A program made the position numbers and the translations under genes. This document shows positions 61,422 through 64,000 of a stretch of DNA of 64,000 nt, in pieces. This stretch comes from Aliarcobacter cibarius. Its GTDB lineage: Bacteria > Campylobacterota > Campylobacteria > Campylobacterales > Arcobacteraceae. The notes below the pieces were generated by a model. The model was not told the origin of the DNA. It was given only the letters and a program-made list of their open reading frames with translations, and did not search any database. Location of the stretch: assembly GCF_013372265.1 (NCBI RefSeq), contig NZ_CP054051.1, forward strand, positions 1,252,587 to 1,316,586, written 5' to 3'. Within the stretch, counting starts at the first letter, position 1; each line of letters starts with the position of its first letter.

Positions 61422-63109
61422 TAAAAAATTTCCTGTCTTTTTGTAATAATATCTTCAATATCATCTATATCTTCTTTCATCATTTTTCTTGAAGGTCCAT
61501 AAGCATTTGAAGTTTTATTTATATTTATTTGTTGCGTTGGATAAGCTATGTGAATATCATCTTCTTTCATTAAAGCTTCAACTATTTCAGCACAAATTGT
61601 ACTTCTTAAAACTAAAGCTGCAAATGAATTTGTAAGATACCAACCTGATACAACAACACCATATTTTTCAATTAAAGTAAATACTCTTGGTTCAACACCA
61701 GTTGCTCTTAATTGATATTTATTTCTCATTTTTGATAACTGTTTTCTTGTAATATCACTATAACCTTTAGAATAATGTTTTAGAATATCCCTAATTATTT
61801 TTTGTGCCTTCTTAAAGTTTGAATCAAAAGTTAAAGTGATATCAATTCCATCCCAAACAGTTTTTAACTCAGAGTGACTATAATTTGCAATAAGTTCAGA
61901 GAAAATATAGTTATTTGGAACAAAAAATATTCTTCCTGCTCTTCTATTTTTTAAGTAACTAACCATAGTTACGTCTTCTTTTATTGTAATTTTAAATAAT
62001 GATATATCTAAAACATCTCCAACAGTTTCAACATCACCTTTTGTAACTCTTATCCTATCTCCAACTTGAATAGATCCTGAAGTAACTATAACCATCCAAC
62101 CAAATAAAGACATAAACCAATCTTTTAAAGCAATAGCAATACCAGCAGAAGCAAATCCAAGAATTGTTACTAGATATGAAACATTATCAATATATGAGAA
62201 AAGAAGAACCATTAGAATCAAAAATACTAGAGTAAAATTGATAATTTTATTTACCATATAGTAGTTTTCATTTTGTGAAAAATATTTTTTCAAAGCTAAT
62301 TTAACTAAAAATGAAACAGCTAACATAATAATTATTATTACAAAAATAGCAAGCATTTTTTGAACTTGTTGTGTGATTTGATTTTTCATATCTAAAATTA
62401 CTTGTTCAATTTTTTTACTGTAAACTTCTTGAGTTGTACTTACTATGTCTAATACTATTTCAAAATCTTTTTTCTGCTTTTCAAGATATGTAATTTTTTC
62501 TTTATATTCAGGTTTTGGATCAAGTTCATATAATTTCATGTAATTAATCAATTCTTCTTCTAATTTATCAGTTAAAGAACTTATATCAATTTCAACATTT
62601 GCAAATTGTTTTTTATTAGTTTCCAATTTTTTTACATTTGATAAAGCATTTATTATTCCAAATGGATTTGTAATATTTTCAACTTTTTCTATTTCTGGAG
62701 GATTCATTAATGAACCAATAGCCGAACCTTTATATTCTGCTATTAACTCTAGTTCATTTTCTTTTACTCTTATTTTATTTGAAAGTTGAAAACTCTCTTC
62801 TTCACTTAAATTATTTTTTCTTTTTAAACTATCTTTTAAATTATCAAGTTCTGCAGATATTTTTCCATAAGATAGATAATTTGAATATCTTTTTAATAAA
62901 ATATTATCTTTCAAAGAGAGTTCAATTTTACTAATTTTTTCATTTAAGATATTTGCTTCCACCATATTTTCTATTTCAATATCACTTTCTGCTAAACTAG
63001 TATCTTCTTTAGTGGTTTGTTCTACATTTTTTTCAGTAGTTTTTTCAACTTTATTAGCAGCATTTAAAAATAAAAAACTAGCAAGTATTAAGAGTAAAAT
63101 TTTTTTCAA
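61421..63109 (-). CDS. MscS-family mechanosensitive channel with large periplasmic N-terminus
   Basis: A 562-residue protein with a signal peptide (to about 18), a long helical, partly coiled periplasmic domain (about 30-240), then membrane spans near 250-335. The last includes the pore-type segment ILGFASAGIAIALKDWFMSLFGW. The MscS beta domain follows (GDRIRVTKGDVETVGDVLDI and FVPNNYIFSELIANYS). It releases solutes on osmotic downshock. It begins one base before the mtaB gene ends its upstream spacer and directly follows aroB. Confidence 0.92.
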   Translation of the reverse strand: MKKILLLILASFLFLNAANKVEKTTEKNVEQTTKEDTSLAESDIEIENMVEANILNEKISKIELSLKDNILLKRYSNYLSYGKISAELDNLKDSLKRKNNLSEEESFQLSNKIRVKENELELIAEYKGSAIGSLMNPPEIEKVENITNPFGIINALSNVKKLETNKKQFANVEIDISSLTDKLEEELINYMKLYELDPKPEYKEKITYLEKQKKDFEIVLDIVSTTQEVYSKKIEQVILDMKNQITQQVQKMLAIFVIIIIMLAVSFLVKLALKKYFSQNENYYMVNKIINFTLVFLILMVLLFSYIDNVSYLVTILGFASAGIAIALKDWFMSLFGWMVIVTSGSIQVGDRIRVTKGDVETVGDVLDISLFKITIKEDVTMVSYLKNRRAGRIFFVPNNYIFSELIANYSHSELKTVWDGIDITLTFDSNFKKAQKIIRDILKHYSKGYSDITRKQLSKMRNKYQLRATGVEPRVFTLIEKYGVVVSGWYLTNSFAALVLRSTICAEIVEALMKEDDIHIAYPTQQININKTSNAYGPSRKMMKEDIDDIEDIITKRQEIF

Positions 63110-64000
63110 TTAAAATCCTTTTAAAATTTCACAGACATCATCTTTTTTTATTTCATCAGTAATTTTACAATCACCAATTCCAACAGGTAAAATAAATTTA
63201 ATTTTACTATTACTAGATTTTTTATCTAAAAAGAAATGTTCATAAAAGTCTTCAACATCTTCTATTTTATAAGTTGTTGGAATATCATATTTTTTTAGTA
63301 AATTTTCTACCCTTTGCTCTTGCTCTTTTGTCATTAATCCTAATTTAACAGCTAAAGCGTTTGCCATGCACATTCCAATTCCAACAGCTTCACCATGAAG
63401 ATAAGTTTTATAGTTTGTAAGATTTTCTATAACATGTCCAAAAGTATGCCCATAATTTAAAGCAGCCCTTAATCCTTGTTCTTTTTCATCAATACTTACT
63501 ACATAAGCTTTAGTTTCAACTGATTTTTGTATTGCAATATCTATATTTTTTTCATCTCTTAAATCATTTTTTTCAAGCCAATCAAAAAAATCACTATTAA
63601 AACAAACAGCCATTTTTATAACTTCTGCAACCCCTGCACCAAATTCTCTTTTTGGTAAAGTCTTTAAAAAATTCGAATCAATATAAACAGCTTTTGGTTG
63701 ATGAAAACTTCCTACTAAATTTTTACCAAATTTATTGTTTATTCCTGTTTTTCCACCAACACTTGCGTCAACTTGAGATAAAAGAGTAGTTGGAATTTGA
63801 ATAAAATCTATACCTCTTTGATATATTGAAGCAGCAAAACCAGTCATATCACCAATAACTCCTCCACCAAAAGCTACTAAAAGAGATTTTCTATCAAGTT
63901 TTGCTTCAAAGCAAGATTCTAAAATCATCTCTAAAGTTTTCATATTTTTATACTCTTCTCCATCAGGAATAGTACAAAAACTAAGTTCTTTAGCAGTTAT
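63110..64000 (-). CDS. aroB: AroB, 3-dehydroquinate synthase (N-terminus beyond window)
   Basis: Second step of the shikimate pathway. The frame stays open to the end of the window. The residues before the internal ATG at 63943 read [13 protein letters not shown], a normal AroB segment, so the start lies outside. Visible motifs: [19 protein letters not shown], the NAD/zinc region [30 protein letters not shown] with metal His residues, and HGEAVGIGM. It is first of the operon running to mog. Confidence 0.95.
   Translation of the reverse strand: MTAKELSFCTIPDGEEYKNMKTLEMILESCFEAKLDRKSLLVAFGGGVIGDMTGFAASIYQRGIDFIQIPTTLLSQVDASVGGKTGINNKFGKNLVGSFHQPKAVYIDSNFLKTLPKREFGAGVAEVIKMAVCFNSDFFDWLEKNDLRDEKNIDIAIQKSVETKAYVVSIDEKEQGLRAALNYGHTFGHVIENLTNYKTYLHGEAVGIGMCMANALAVKLGLMTKEQEQRVENLLKKYDIPTTYKIEDVEDFYEHFFLDKKSSNSKIKFILPVGIGDCKITDEIKKDDVCEILKGF

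Noticed and set aside
1-64000. CRISPR array, tRNA or rRNA genes
   Set aside because: No spaced direct repeats, cloverleaf sequences or rRNA-like conserved segments were seen on either strand.

Overview
The window is a very AT-rich chromosomal segment from a Campylobacterota bacterium. It is most probably a member of the Arcobacteraceae (Arcobacter/Aliarcobacter group). The evidence is the codon and base composition, a truncated ribBA, dimeric dUTPase, BioV, the mtaB/FtsH-like neighbourhood, the hydABCDE-type hydrogenase operon and the ResB-CcsA fusion. I saw no rRNA, tRNA or CRISPR array.

Layout. 1-1.7 kb: the 3' part of an HUH rolling-circle replication gene (phage/plasmid type), a structured non-coding stretch with a long GC-rich hairpin, and a small secreted orphan. 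1.9-6.6 kb: housekeeping genes ribBA, lptB, tsaE, trpD and an S4-domain gene, with argG on the other strand. 6.7-10.7 kb: a complete D-alanylation operon, dltC-dltD-dltX-dltB-dltA. It includes a 46-residue DltX that is easily missed and ends in the FxYxxF signature. 10.9-14.5 kb: a gamma-carbonic anhydrase and an ECF-type nickel importer, nikK-M-L-Q-O. 14.6-16.0 kb: an IS element with 31-bp perfect inverted ends, sitting in the wreck of a PTS_EIIC/EAL-type gene. Its transposase has a homopolymer frameshift.

16.0-29.9 kb is the [NiFe] uptake hydrogenase island. Structural genes hydA (Tat-exported small subunit), hydB (large subunit) and hydC (cytochrome b) are followed by the protease hydD, the HypF-like paralogue hydE, hypF, and then a separate hypB-C-D-(dehydrogenase)-(MazG)-E-A operon. 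A gene resembling a domesticated transposase lies divergently between the two. The nickel importer, the maturation factors and the hydrogenase form one functional unit: import of Ni, building of the Fe(CN)2CO cofactor, Ni insertion, and proteolytic closure of HydB. hypF has no ATG, GTG or TTG where its N-terminus must be. The only codon in the right place is an ATA overlapping the hydE stop.

30-40 kb: an HTH-dUTPase fusion, a PAS histidine kinase, a 58-residue cysteine protein, recR, dnaJ, two convergent orphan genes, a DUF455 ferritin-like protein, an MBL hydrolase, two tandem degenerate GGDEF proteins and a short flagellin. 40-45.5 kb: sugar-phosphate genes (phosphomannomutase, galU, pgi) and two transporters. 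45.5-57.6 kb: xth, cmoB, the cytochrome c maturation fusion ccsBA, a dipeptidase, a repeat-rich AsmA/DUF748 protein, mutS2 and a secreted basic protein. 57.7-64 kb: one tight operon aroB (cut by the window edge)-mscS-mtaB-FtsH-like AAA protein (protease motif lost)-bioV-mog.

All functional names come from motifs and family knowledge read by eye; no database search was run.
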